Source of the DNA: Adenophora triphylla var. japonica | Taxonomy: Eukaryota > Streptophyta > Magnoliopsida > Asterales > Campanulaceae | Direction: 5' to 3' | DNA: 64,000 nucleotides | Assembly: GCA_022495995.1 (NCBI GenBank) | Contig: JAFEMH010000337.1 | Span: 248,001-312,000 of the forward strand | Shown here: one piece after another, positions 20,524 to 31,800 of the stretch | Layout: every line of letters starts with the position of its first letter | Numbering within the stretch: the stretch's first letter is position 1 | Notes under the pieces: generated by a model | The model's input: the letters and a program-made list of their open reading frames with translations, nothing else | What the model was told of the DNA's origin: nothing | The model's database searches: none | Program-made: the position numbers and the translations under genes

Positions 20524-23500
20524 TACACTGCTTTAAAAACAAATATTGAAGGTTCATGGTACTTTGATAGTGGGTGTTGACGTCATATGACAGGAACAAA
20601 ATTATTTTTAAAAGACTATGAAACGGTTCATGGGGGTAGTGTAACGTATGGTGGTGGGAGCAAGAGTAATATCATTGGGAGAGGGACTCTAAATGTGTCT
20701 GAATTTCCAACCTTAAAGAATGTCTTACATGTTGATGGACTTGTAACTAATTTAATTAGTATTAGTCAACTTTGTGATGACAACTTAGAGGTGAAATTTA
20801 ATAAAGATACTTGTGAAGTTTATGACAAGACAAACAATTGTGTGATGACACGTACAAGATCTAGTGATAATTGTTATCTTGTAGAAGACAAGCAAGTATG
20901 CCATTCGGCAAAACTTGATGACACTACATTGTGGCATCAAAAGTTGGGACATGTTCACTTTCGTAACATAGAAAAGATTGTTAACCTATATGCTGTCCAA
21001 GAAATTCCTAGTCTTGATCTTAAACAAAAAATTGTTTGTGAGGATTGTCTCAAAGGGAAACAAACTCGTGTTACCCATAGTGCTGCCCAACATAATGAGC
21101 AACACACTGGTACGACACATTGTTTTCAACTCTTGCATATGGATTTAATGGGTCCACTTGAGATAGAAAGTTTTGGAGGCAAGAAATATACTCCATGTTT
21201 TCAACTCTTGCATATGGAGTACTTATGTTATTGTTGATGATTTTTCAAGATTTACTTGGGTTTATTTTTTAAGGAAAAAATCTGAGACTTTTGAAAAGTT
21301 CAAAATCTTGCACTCTAAGATCAAAAACATGTTTTGTGCTTCAATTTTTCGAATTAGGTCCGATCATGGGAGGGAATTTGAGAATGTTTCTTTTTCAAAT
21401 TTTTGTGAAAGAAAAGGTATACACCATGAATTTTCAGCTCAAAAAACACCTCAACAAAATGGGGTAGCTGAAAGGAAGAATAGGACTTTACTTGAAATGA
21501 CTCGTGTGATATTATTTTCAAAAAGAATTTCGAAAAGATTTTGGGCAGAGGCACTAAATACGGCTTGTCACATGGCCAATAGAGTTTTTCTAAGACCCGG
21601 CACAACCATGACTCCATACGAAGTTTTGAATGGTAGGAAACCAAAAGTTCATTATTTTCATGTCTTTGGTTGTGTGTGTTACATTCCAAATGATCAGGAC
21701 TACTTAGCAAAATTGGACTCTAAGAGTGATAAGGCCATTTTTCTTGGGTAAGCTTCAAATAGTTGTGCATATAGGGTATTTAATCTAAGGTTAAAAACCA
21801 TCCAAGAATCTATGAATATTGTTTTTAATGATCACTCAAGTATTGCAGGAGAAAGTGTTCAAGAAACACCCTTGGAGCTGTTGAAAGAAGTCAGACCAGA
21901 AGGTGTTACCACAGGTGTTACCACGAGTGCTAACACTTATAGTAACACTGAAACTGAGCAGGGTGTTACCATTGATGAGATAACACCTCGAATAGCACCT
22001 GATTCCAGTCCAGCGAATGAAGATCAAGAAGGAAATGATACTGAGGTTCACAAAAATGTGAGAAGAGATCCTCCACCTAGAATCAGTAGGGATCATCCTA
22101 CTACTCAAGTAATTGGGGAGGTGAATGAAGGTGTACAAACAAGACGTAAGGATCCCACTAGTTACCGTGACATGGTGAGGTATGTGTGTATGTCCACCAC
22201 GTACTCAAAGATAACATACTCTTGTTTTACTTCATCCGTAGAACCTAAAAATGTGATTGAAGCTTTAAAAGATAATTTTTGGATTCAAGCAATGCAAGAT
22301 GAACTTGATCAATTTGCTCGTAACAATGTTTGGTCTTTAGTACCCCGTCCCTCAAACACTAATGTTATTGGGACAAAATGAATTTTCAAAAATAAGACCG
22401 ATGAATATGGAAACATTGTTAGGAACAAGGCTCGTCTGGTGGCTCAAGGCTATACACAAGTGGAAGGTGTCGACTATGACGAAACCTTTGCACCTGTGGC
22501 TAGATTGAGTCAATAAGACTTTTATTAGCCATTGCTTGTTTTCTTAAAATCACATTGTTTCAAATGGACATCAAAGCAGCATTTTTAAATGGATACTTAG
22601 ATGAGGAAGTTTTTGTTGAACAACAAAAAGGCTTTGAAGATTCATTTCAACCAAACCATGTGTATAGACTTGATAAAGCTCTTTATGGGTTGAAGCAAGC
22701 TCCACGTGCATGGTATGGTAGGTTAACTAGTTTTTTACTAGAGTATGATTTTACTAGAGGAGAAGCAGATAGGACTTTATGCATTCTTAAACATGGAAAA
22801 GAACTTGTCGTGGTTAAAATCTATGTTGATGATATAGTATATGGCTCTACATCAAAAACTTGTTTAAATGATTTTGTAGAGGCTATGACATCAACATTTG
22901 AAATGAGCATGATGGGGGAACTTAACTTCTTTCTAGGCCTGCAGGTTAAGCAATCAAGTGAAGAGATTTTCATCTCCCAAAGCAAATATGCAAGGAACCT
23001 GATAAAGAAGTTTGGGTTGGAAGGTTCGAAGAGCTCAAAAATTCCTATGGGCACTTCTCTCAAGATTGGAAAAGATCAAGTGGGAGAAGATGTTGATCCA
23101 ACCCTATATCGTTCCATGATTGGTAGCCTCCTTTACCTTACTTCTAGTCGTCCTAATTTGATGTACAGTGTGTGTGTATGTGCTAGATATCAATTCAATC
23201 CTAAAGTGTCTCACCTAAATTCTGTGAAAAAGATCATTAAATATGTATCTGGAACTAGTGATTTAGAGATTTGATATAGTAAAGATACTAATACTAATTT
23301 AGTAGGCTTTAGTGACTCGGATTGGGCAGGGAATATGGATGATAGGAAAAGTACAAGTGGGGGGTGTTTTTACTTGGTAAATAATTTAGTATCATGGTAT
23401 AGTAGAAAACAAAATTGTGTTTCTTTATCCACAGCTGAATTAGAATATGTAGCAGCTGGTAGTTGTTGTTCACAACTAATTTGGTTAAAACACATGCTTG

Positions 23501-23763
23501 ATGATTATGGTCTTGATAGCAATATGTTGACCTTATACTGTGATAATTTGAGTGCTATTAATATTTCCAAAAATCCTGTACAACACTCCCGCACCAAACA
23601 TATTGACATTCGTCATCATTTTCTAAGAGATATAGTAGATAAAAAGATAATAAATATAGAGCATATTGATACAAAGTATCAACTTGATGATATTTTCACC
23701 AAACCCTTAGACCATGATAGATTCTCTAGTCTAAAGAGATCTCTTGGTCTTTGTATTCTCTAA
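20524..23763 (+). pseudogene. pol: Sirevirus pol: protease, integrase, RT, RNase H (broken)
   Basis: Protease: WYFDSGC, a stop at 20578-20580, then RHMTG. GAG-pre-integrase: LWHQKLGHVHFRNIEKI (~20930). Integrase: the frame shifts at the 31-bp insertion 21191-21221, then VDDFSRFTWVYF, RSDHGREFEN and TPQQNGVAERKNRTLLE give the DDE residues; a stop follows at 21749-21751. RT starts near 22260 (NFWIQAMQDELDQF), with stops at 22379 and near 22514. The active site YVDDIVYGS is intact (~22820). RNase H has SDSDWAGNMDDRKSTSGG and STAELEYVAAGS, with one stop near 23272, and ends SSLKRSLGLCIL. The domains are complete but not translatable as one polyprotein. The integrase-RT linker (21850-22010) is VTT/GVT-rich. 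Confidence 0.9.
21191..21221 (+). other. 31-bp templated insertion in integrase
   Basis: Removing 21191-21221 restores KKYT then YVIVDDFSR in frame. The insert contains a 23-bp exact copy of 21121-21143 located 75 bp upstream. With the preceding TA it is flanked by TACTCCAT (21189-21196) and ATGGAGTA (21214-21221), which are inverted repeats. 31 is not a multiple of three, so it causes the frameshift. Confidence 0.8.
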
Positions 23764-25070
23764 AAATGTCCTCTGTTGTAAGGTGTTACCATGGGTGCTG
23801 ATATCACCTGGGGTAACACATGTATACTAGTGCATATTTTTTGCTTGTTTGGTTTTATTTTCTGTGCTGTAAGAGTTCTCATAGCTTTCTGAGCTTTGAG
23901 AGTTCTCACGGCTGCACATGCTGACCGTTTTGTTATGGTAGGATAATACCCTGAATAACACACTTGATAAAACTCCCTTTGTGCTCAAAGTGAAAAAGTC
24001 ACTAATGTTGGTATGTGATAAATAAAAAGGCAAAGAGGCAAATCTTATACCATACTATTCTCTCGAGCTCGGGGCACGGCGTTCGCTACGATGATGCACT
24101 CTTGCCAATGAGAATGTATAAAGTGATTTATGCTTAGTATTAGGGACATGGAGCTCACTACTACAGTGTACCCTACTTGAAAGGCATAAATCAAAATCTT
24201 TGCACTTGAAATAAGACTCGGGGCACGGAGCTCGTTACTACGATGCTTCCTTGTTTAAAGAAGTGTAAAGATTTTTTTTATATATCTTGCTATGCCTCAT
24301 GTTCTTACAAGCTTGTTATGCCTTAAGTGTTTAAAAATGAAAATATTTATCAAGGAGTTTTTATTATATGTGTTATCCTAGGTGTTACCATCATTGCCAT
24401 TAACATATTTGTATGTGCTATATTATTTTTTTTCGATTTTGTTATTTAAATTTTTAAACCTTGAAAGTCTTTTTACTATTTTATTAAGAGTTTACAAAGT
24501 TTGAAAAAGTCTTTAACAAAATCAATCTTATCTTTGATAAATATCTCAAATAACTAAGTCCTAAATTTTAGGGATTTGATTTTCAAAAACCATATGGACT
24601 TAGTATATTTGTTGTGTTTATTATTTTCGATTTTATATATTTAAAAAATTAAAAATTAAAAAATCTGAAAATTAAAAAAAAAATCAAAATAATGGCCGGA
24701 TGTTTTTATTTTGTGTGAGGAGTTTTGTATTTGATTTATTCTTTGTGGCCTTGAAAATAGGGGGAGTAAATTATAAATGTAGTTATTTTTCTGTGGCTAG
24801 AAATAAGGGAGGTTAGGTAAATATTTAAAGTAAATATTTTAGTGGCTAAAAAATAGGGGAGGTTAATTAGAGATAAATGGTTAAGTGGGATAAGTCTTGT
24901 CAAATTAAATTCTAACTTAATTCCTATTTGTTTCTCTCTATCTCTCTCTAAGCCAACGCCTCATCCCTCTCTACACGGTAAATACCCCCTCATTCGTCAC
25001 CGTCTCTCCTTCTCAAACCTTCTAAAAATCAAAACCTTCCAAAATTCCAAAACCTTTCTAAACCCTAACC
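23764..25070 (+). repeat. Sirevirus noncoding region with repeats and polypurine tracts
   Basis: No protein is convincing here. It starts with GGTGTTACC at 23782-23790 and its reverse form near 23812. Three degenerate units around GGGGCACGGAGCTCGTTACT occur at about 24068, 24146 and 24218. After an AT-rich stretch come three polypurine-like tracts: AAAATAGGGGGAG (24754-24766), AAATAAGGGAGG (24801-24812) and AAAATAGGGGAGG (about 24850-24862). Repeated polypurine tracts are described in Sireviruses. Confidence 0.6.
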
Positions 25071-26762
25071 ATGGCAACTCCGTCCAAGAAGCAATTCGCC
25101 CCTTTGGAGGTCTCTCTGGGTGTTGGTTCAAGCGGTCCTAGTCTAATGGACACCTCGACCACCCCTCTTAATGTGTCTCCGACAATGACAATGTCGGTGG
25201 ATGATCCTCCATTGGTGTCAACAATGGCGCAACCCTTGCCCATTGTGACATTACCACCTCTTCCACCCGTTCCGTCAACCAAAAAGACCAAAAGAAAAGT
25301 CATTGCTCACAAACCCTCGGTTCATGTCGCCAAAAAGAGAAGCTCGAGTAGGCTCACTGCAATGAGGAATAAAGGGACTTCAAAATCCAACACATCTTCC
25401 GATCCTGTTGAAGTTTCTGAAGAATCCTCTCTTGGTCTCTCATCGGCTCATGTTTCGGATGAAGATTTCCATGCCGATGCTGAAAAGAGCCATTCTGTTG
25501 AGACATTTGAAGATTGGGAGATTGAGGAAGAAGAGCCCTTGTATGAAGTTGTGAAAAGAAACATTAAAGGCAAAGGCAAGCAGGCTGCTATCAAAGATGT
25601 TACCCAGAAAGCTGCAACACCCAAGGTAACATCCTCTGTTTCTAAAGCTTCGAAGTCTTCTATCAGTGAGTTTTCCTATTCTGAGTCCACTGATTTTCTT
25701 GAGAAAGAGTTTGAAGATGTGAATGTTGCTTTTCCAAAACCTTACTTTTCATTGGAATTTTATCGAAAGGAAAATATGGAGCTTTGGTTGAAACATAGTG
25801 ACACGAAAATTCTCAAAGAAAAGCACATTGACGAGGTTGATTTCAAAAAGCATGGTGTATTTCAGTTCTTGGAGGATAGAAATTTTTTGAAAGCTAACTT
25901 GCACCCTTCGAAATTTGTTGAAGCTATTGTCAACAATTTCTATGCCAACCTTCATGCCAACCTAGATAATGAGAAGTCCGATCAATTTGGAAAGGTGTTT
26001 TTAAGGAACAGAATTTTTTCTATTACACCTTCTTTGATCAACAAAATTTTGGGACTCCCAAATATGGATGATGATGGTCCTATTGTTCATAAGGATGAAA
26101 TTGCTAGGGTTATCTCTCATAATGTCGTGCATGAATGGCTACAGAATCCGAATCCCAAAACCAAAGTTCATTTTCTTGCTTCCCGTCTCACTTCACTCTT
26201 TGCCGTGCTTCACAAGCTTTGTATTTTTAATTGGGTTCCTACAACCAATGAACAATATGTGACTTTGCAACAAGCTGATATATTGTACAAGTTGGGGAAA
26301 AATCAAAGGGTGAATTTGGGTAGAGTAATCTTTAGGCACTTGGCTTCATGGGGTAAAAGAAAGGATATTTCAATGTTTTCATACCCTTCCTTGATATTTC
26401 AAGTCTTAAAAGCTCAGAAAATACCCATTGAGGAGTCGGATGTGTACACCCAAGCTCTTGATCTCTATGTTATAGATACTCAGCTGACTAAGAAGAACAC
26501 TAAGAGTGTAAGGTACACTGGTGATCTTCCTTGGTCAAAGATAAATGAATTTGGGTCAAGTGAAGCGGTTCATGCTAAGGGTGTTACTCATACTGTTACC
26601 CCGAATGTTACTCCGAAATTTCCAAGTTTTTCAGGTACAGATGCAGCTCATGTTCTTGCTAATGTGTACAATTTCTTGGGAAATGCTTCACCAACAATAC
26701 CAAAGACCACAGTTTTGACGTTTCTCCACAAACAAACAGCTACCATTGCCGAGATTGTGTAA
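25071..26762 (+). CDS. Sirevirus additional 3' ORF (env-like position)
   Basis: A 563-residue open frame begins MATPSKKQFAPLEVSLG between RNase H and the 3' LTR, where Sireviruses carry an env-like gene. No signal peptide or clear transmembrane helix is visible, so an envelope role is not supported here. Residues ~1-200 are Ser/Thr/Pro-rich and charged with basic KKTKRK and VAKKRSSSR runs. Residues ~220-480 hold FYANLHANLDNEKSDQFGKV, VFLRNRIFSITPSLINKILG and LTSLFAVLHKLCIFNWVPTT. This resembles the 'putative plant transposon protein' domain (Transposase_32, from memory, not searched). The TAA is followed by sequence readable in frame (GWTKLKDITDEFIWQVSS), so the stop may be premature. Near the end lies VTHTVTPNVTPK, again from GTTAC motifs. 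Confidence 0.65.
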   Translation: MATPSKKQFAPLEVSLGVGSSGPSLMDTSTTPLNVSPTMTMSVDDPPLVSTMAQPLPIVTLPPLPPVPSTKKTKRKVIAHKPSVHVAKKRSSSRLTAMRNKGTSKSNTSSDPVEVSEESSLGLSSAHVSDEDFHADAEKSHSVETFEDWEIEEEEPLYEVVKRNIKGKGKQAAIKDVTQKAATPKVTSSVSKASKSSISEFSYSESTDFLEKEFEDVNVAFPKPYFSLEFYRKENMELWLKHSDTKILKEKHIDEVDFKKHGVFQFLEDRNFLKANLHPSKFVEAIVNNFYANLHANLDNEKSDQFGKVFLRNRIFSITPSLINKILGLPNMDDDGPIVHKDEIARVISHNVVHEWLQNPNPKTKVHFLASRLTSLFAVLHKLCIFNWVPTTNEQYVTLQQADILYKLGKNQRVNLGRVIFRHLASWGKRKDISMFSYPSLIFQVLKAQKIPIEESDVYTQALDLYVIDTQLTKKNTKSVRYTGDLPWSKINEFGSSEAVHAKGVTHTVTPNVTPKFPSFSGTDAAHVLANVYNFLGNASPTIPKTTVLTFLHKQTATIAEIV

Positions 26763-27387
26763 GGTTGGACAAAGCTCAAGGATATTACTGATGAATTCAT
26801 TTGGCAGGTTTCTTCCCAAACTGGGGGAGATAATAGTGCTGATGGAACTGGTCCGAGTGATGGTGGTGTTGGAGATGCCAGTGGTCTTTGCGAGATGTTC
26901 TTGAAGGTCTTTGCCACGAGATCTTTGGAGATGAAGAAGGGGATGAACTGGAGGAAGATGAAGCTGATGATGAGCGAGAAGAGTGAGTACAATACATCAC
27001 CTGAAGATTGATGTTGCCACTCTCATGGTTATGGTACTTTTGGTGGTTGAAAAACAATTTACTTTTATGTTTTTATTCGAAACATGTTTTAAATACTTTG
27101 GTGGTTTGTTTTATTTGCTTTTGGTTTAAACTTTTAGTGGTGTTTGAACTTAAAGTAGCTTAGTAACTTTGGTTTATCTTTGGTACTTTAGGTTGCTAGT
27201 TATTTGGAAAACGTATTTTGAAAAATATGTTTTAATAATTAATATTTTGTGATAAATCATTGTTGTTGTTATTTCCTTGATTATGGGGGAGTTGATAACT
27301 ATGGAAGTTGCTCTGGTACGACTAACATTTTCTTGCAGGGATCAGCACTTTAGAGTTTGGAAATAAATTATAAATTATGGGAGAGAT
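26763..27387 (+). other. Sirevirus 3' region and PPT
   Basis: Includes a likely continuation of the 3' ORF up to about 27010, then T/G-rich noncoding DNA. Polypurine-like tracts are at about 26819-26830 (CTGGGGGAGA), 27283-27291 (TGGGGGAG) and finally TTATGGGAGAGAT at 27375-27387, immediately before the LTR. Confidence 0.6.
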
Positions 27388-28366
27388 TGTTAGTACAGAC
27401 TGTGGGTGTTACCACAGGTGCTATCACTGGCAGTTGGGTGTTACCCGAACTGGAATGATTTGTAATTTAATAATTTTTTCCATATTAAATTATATTCTAA
27501 TGTCTAATATTATTTGCAAGATATGTGTGTTTGTTGGTCCATATTTCAGGTTAATACATGGTTGGATTAATTGCTAAAGGCAAGGAAAAAGTTGTTGAAG
27601 GAGTTATTCGTAAATGGAGATTTACGAATAAACTTTGCTTGGTCCATATTATTTGTTGATAAAAGAAAAAAGCGGAAAGACCAAGTCTTGGAATTGTTGC
27701 TGATTATTAGAAGAGTACAATGGCAAGAAAGCAAGAGAGTACAAGGTGATGAAGCAAGGACTTGGGGTTCAAGTTTCGGTTGCTACATTTTAGGAGGAGT
27801 TGGCGCATGAAGAGGAATCAAGCCAAGAATTATTCTCCACTCCTCTCACACGTTTTTAACAAGAAGGGTTGTTATTTTGGAGTAGCCTCCAAGGCATTTG
27901 AAGGCTATAAATAGGCTAGGTGTGGTTCATTTGAAGTATGTCAAATATCAAATATCAATCACACACACCTTAGCACAAGAGAGACAAAGTTTTTTGGTTC
28001 GCATAATCCTTCCTCCCTTGTGATTCTAGCTTAAACACTGAGTGTTTAAGAGAGTGTTGTCTAAGGATAGGATTCGTGCTTTGTCTCATTTAGTTTCATA
28101 GAGCATCATCATTGTATTAGCAATAGGGAACTTTCGGCTTTGTAATTTTTCTATATTGATTATAAAGTCTTCGCCATCTAGGCACACTCAAATTATATAT
28201 TTATATAACTTGAGAAAATTATATCTTGTGTTATTTATTTCCGCTGAACAAAGTTTTTACAAATTATTTAATTTGGTGTGTGTGTGATGTCCGTCAGTGT
28301 GTTATCCAAGGTGTTGGGTAACATCTACGGTAACATCTCTTTCCAGTGAAGCCATTGACAATTTCA
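27388..28366 (+). repeat. 3' LTR of Sirevirus
   Basis: 979 bp, same length as the 5' LTR, with about 23 substitutions, mostly transitions. TATA box at 27906-27915. Followed by CACTT target duplication at 28367-28371. Confidence 0.95.
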
Positions 28367-28371
28367 CACTT

Positions 28372-28526
28372 TATTCAATTAAGTTTATAAGCACAATATA
28401 CGTTATCTCATCATCACGTCGGAGGATCTTAGCCGGAGGCCAACCCGACTAGTCGTTTGTTCGTGATTTCAGGTCTATTAGCTGGAGATCAACCTAACTG
28501 CTGGACTAAGTCTGAAATTCTTGACA
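28372..28526 (+). repeat. 3' LTR of gypsy C, second part
   Basis: It continues the LTR interrupted at 17652. The block CGGAGGATCTTAGCCGGAGG..CCGACTAGTCGT..GTGATTTCAGGT matches 53538-53590 of element F. The end at TTGACA 28526 is estimated by comparison with the position of the PBS in element F. Confidence 0.65.
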
Positions 28527-28872
28527 TATGTTGTAATTCATGTTACCGTAAAAATATTATGTAAGTCATGTCAGCATAATACTCTTGAGTGCACTCTAAA
28601 ATGTAACTGTGAATAGAAATTGTAACTCGCGTTATTATGAATAGTGCTCTAAAATGTAACTACGTGATTAACAAATGTAATTCGTATTATTATAAAATGT
28701 AAATCATGTTACAAAGTTAGAATTGCTGAACTGTCCGAAGATAAAACATAAGAAAGGGTGCTAAGTGGAAGTGAGTTGATAGTTTAGGGGAGAAACTTAT
28801 TTTGGCCTTATCTAGACATCTGTGTGCAAGTGCACAGATTTGGACAGTAGAGGATACCGACAGAGTAAAAAG
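28527..28872 (+). promoter_or_regulatory. Upstream region of the cyclase-like gene
   Basis: 346 bp between the gypsy C LTR end and the start codon, AT-rich, with several AAAATGTAA(A/C)T repeats. No TATA box stands out. All of the proximal promoter that is not transposon must be here; a longer native promoter would lie beyond the gypsy. Confidence 0.4.
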
Positions 28873-31800
28873 ATGAAGCCGGAAAGGATCATTCTCATCC
28901 TCGCCGTACTGGCTTCGTCGTCGCCGGAAGTTCGCCCGAAATCATTGATTCCTCCCCGTAGAGAAGTGTTTGGGAACGGAAAAATATTTGATATTACACA
29001 CAAGTTTACTCCAGAAACTCCTCATGGGCTCAATGACAATGGAGTTGGTCCGGAGTTCGTTAAACTTGCTTTGAGCATGAAGAATGGATCGCTTTATAAT
29101 TTCTCCGAGATTAAGTTACCTGCTCATGCTGGCACCCATGTTGATGCACCTGGTCATATGTTCGATGAGTACTATGATGCTGGGTTTGATGTTGATTCTC
29201 TTGATCTTCAAGTTCTCAATGGTATTGTTTTTTATTGCTACTCAAAGTCAATATTTGTTGATGTATGCTTGGTAGTTTGATTTCATGCTTTGGTTTGTGG
29301 GGTATGTTGGGTAATTAAGTTCTGAAATTGGAGTTTTGGGCGTGTTTGTTGATAATTCAATTTCAAGCCTTGATTTGGAATTGGGGGGAATAAATGGATC
29401 ATGAAATTGAAAGGATAGAATGATTTCTTTCTTTTATTCTTCTAATTCCTATTCCATTGTAAAGAAATGTGATGTCAAAACATACCCACATAATAAAATG
29501 AATTCATTGTAATTTAAATTGCCATACGAGTCTTGGAATTGAGTTGCCAATTTTAACCTTAATTTTTCATTCGTGAGAAAATTAGGCTACTTGAGATATT
29601 ACTCACTTCAATTTCTGGAAAAAAAAAAAAAAAAAGTTGCATTTAACAAGTTAAATGAATATATTTAATTTTGAGATTGAAGGAGTGTTAGTCTTTTACT
29701 CACTTCATGCCATAATAAGTGCCATAGTTGACTTGTCAACCTTTTAGGTAATGTGTTTTACTTGTTTGTATATTGCTTGTACATACTATGGTAAAATTGT
29801 ACTAATTTTATTTCCTTATTTAGAAACGCAAACACTTATTTTGGACGGTCGAAAAAAGAAAGTACAACCCATAGGACGGATGGAGTATTTATGTATTCAT
29901 TCATGATCTTTTTATTTGTATTTTTCTTCCAGGTCCTGCTCTGGTAGTAGATGTTCCAAGGGACAAGAACCTAACTGGTAATCTTTCCAATAAAACTATT
30001 GATATTTGACTAGTTATTTGTCATTGTTTGTATTGGAAATGAATAACTATGATTCAGTTATTCGTGTTTATTTGGGTTTGGCCTGTAGAAATTTTTAAGA
30101 TGGAGAAAAAGACCAATGAGATAGTGAGACGCTTATGTGTTCTAAAGAAAATTTAAAAACACTATCCATTTTGTAAGGAAAATGCTAAATGTACTAAGGC
30201 TCATATTACAATTTTTAATAAAGCCTTTTATTGTTTAATGCTTAGGGTGTTGCATTTAGATAAGCTTGTTATTGTTTAACATCAGTTATTGTATTTGGAC
30301 AAGCCTTTTTTTGGTTTATTGCTTAATATTTTGCTTTTGGAAAAGCCTTTACTGTCTAATGCTTTGTCTGTTGCCTTCAAATAAGCCTTTCGATTGTTTA
30401 ATGCTCATAGTGTTGATTTAGATCAGCATATCTCGGTATGTTGCATTAAGATAAGCATATGTGAGAAGTCCACCTCAGAAGCAACTATTTCCCACGATCT
30501 TGATAATTTATTGCAATGCTATTGTGAGCCATTGCCTCTGAACTTATAGAGAATCTGATATAATGTGAAAATTCCGGGTCCACCTCAAAATCAATTGGCT
30601 TGTGAGGTATGGCCCAGGATAATAATATTTTGATTGTTTTTTTACTTTACCAGATGAGGAGTTTCATATTAAAGAATCTGCAATATCAAAATTTCACTGC
30701 TGATCATAAAATTGAGTTGTGCCTATATATTGACTTGTTTAATCATCTTACGTTTTAAGTTTTGATATCTGTACGATGTTACCAGCATTTCGGTTGATTC
30801 TGTTTTTCTAATTTCACCAATATGTAACTGAACATGATGATTCTTACCGCTGTGCTGTGTTTGATCGTACTCCCTCCGTTCCAAAATGAATGTCGAAAAA
30901 AAATTCAAATTCGCTCTTGATCAAGAGGAAAATTGAATATTTTTGGACATTCATTTTGGGACAGAGGGAGTAGTACTTTTCATTTTCTGTGACTTCGAGG
31001 AATCTATTATTTTTCCAGCTGAAGTGATGGAATCTTTAAATATACCCAAAGGAGTGATGCGTGTGCTTTTCAGAACATTAAATACAGATAGGTAAGACTA
31101 TATCGTATGTTGAAATAACACGTTAAAGCTAGATTGTTAACAAGTTGAGCTTCTCAAATGAGATTATTTTTCTGGAAAAGAATGAGTATATTGTATTCAA
31201 AGTTCAACTATAAAGCATTTCATATTACCAAACTGCTTAAGCAGTTTGACTGAGACTACTCCTTTTCAACCATTCCAGGCAACTTATGTTGCAAAAGAAG
31301 TTTGATACAAGCTTTGTGGGATTCACAAAAGATGGAGCACAATGGCTAGTGGACAACACTGACATCAAGCTTGTCGGTAAACAAATAGTCTCATTTGTCA
31401 AATCTATTTTAATGGACAAATTTTTAAATGCAACTCTTACTTGGATATGATTCGTTTTTCTTTTTCCTTTTTTATGGAACAAAACAGATCTGTAATTTGA
31501 ATAAATATTTTGTGTACTGTAAAATCTTTGTTACTTGATTCCACGCGATGATAAAATTTGCGGGGGTTAACCTTGGTTTTTATCATGTAGATTTGCATAA
31601 TGTTCCACTGCAAGCATCAGTTGTTCCACTGATGGAAGTGTTTGTTCTTAATTGTAGGAATTGACTACTTATCAGTTGCTGCATTTGATGATATGATTGC
31701 TTCTCATCTTGTTTTTCTGAAAGACAGAGTAAGAAATCTATCTCCTACTACTGATTTTCGCTTTTGCTTTTGCAATTGATTTCAGTTACCATGATTCGAG

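Larger units (their letters stand above)
17653..28366 (+). mobile_element. Complete Sirevirus (Ty1/copia SIRE lineage)
   Basis: 10,714 bp bounded by two 979-bp LTRs and a perfect 5-bp target duplication, CACTT (17648-17652 and 28367-28371). Order is LTR, PBS, long gag with CCHC knuckle and coiled-coil tail, protease, integrase, RT, RNase H, a ~1.3-kb noncoding region, an extra ORF in the env-like position, 3' region, PPT and LTR. A long gag and an additional 3' ORF are typical of Sireviruses. By eye the LTRs differ at about 23 of 979 sites with no indels (~2.3 %), so insertion is fairly recent on a plant scale. pol is nevertheless broken. Confidence 0.95.

Noticed and set aside
28822..28872. 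Upstream in-frame ATG for the cyclase-like gene
   Set aside because: Would add MCKCTDLDSRGYRQSKK before a good signal peptide; family proteins begin near the hydrophobic segment, so 28873 preferred.
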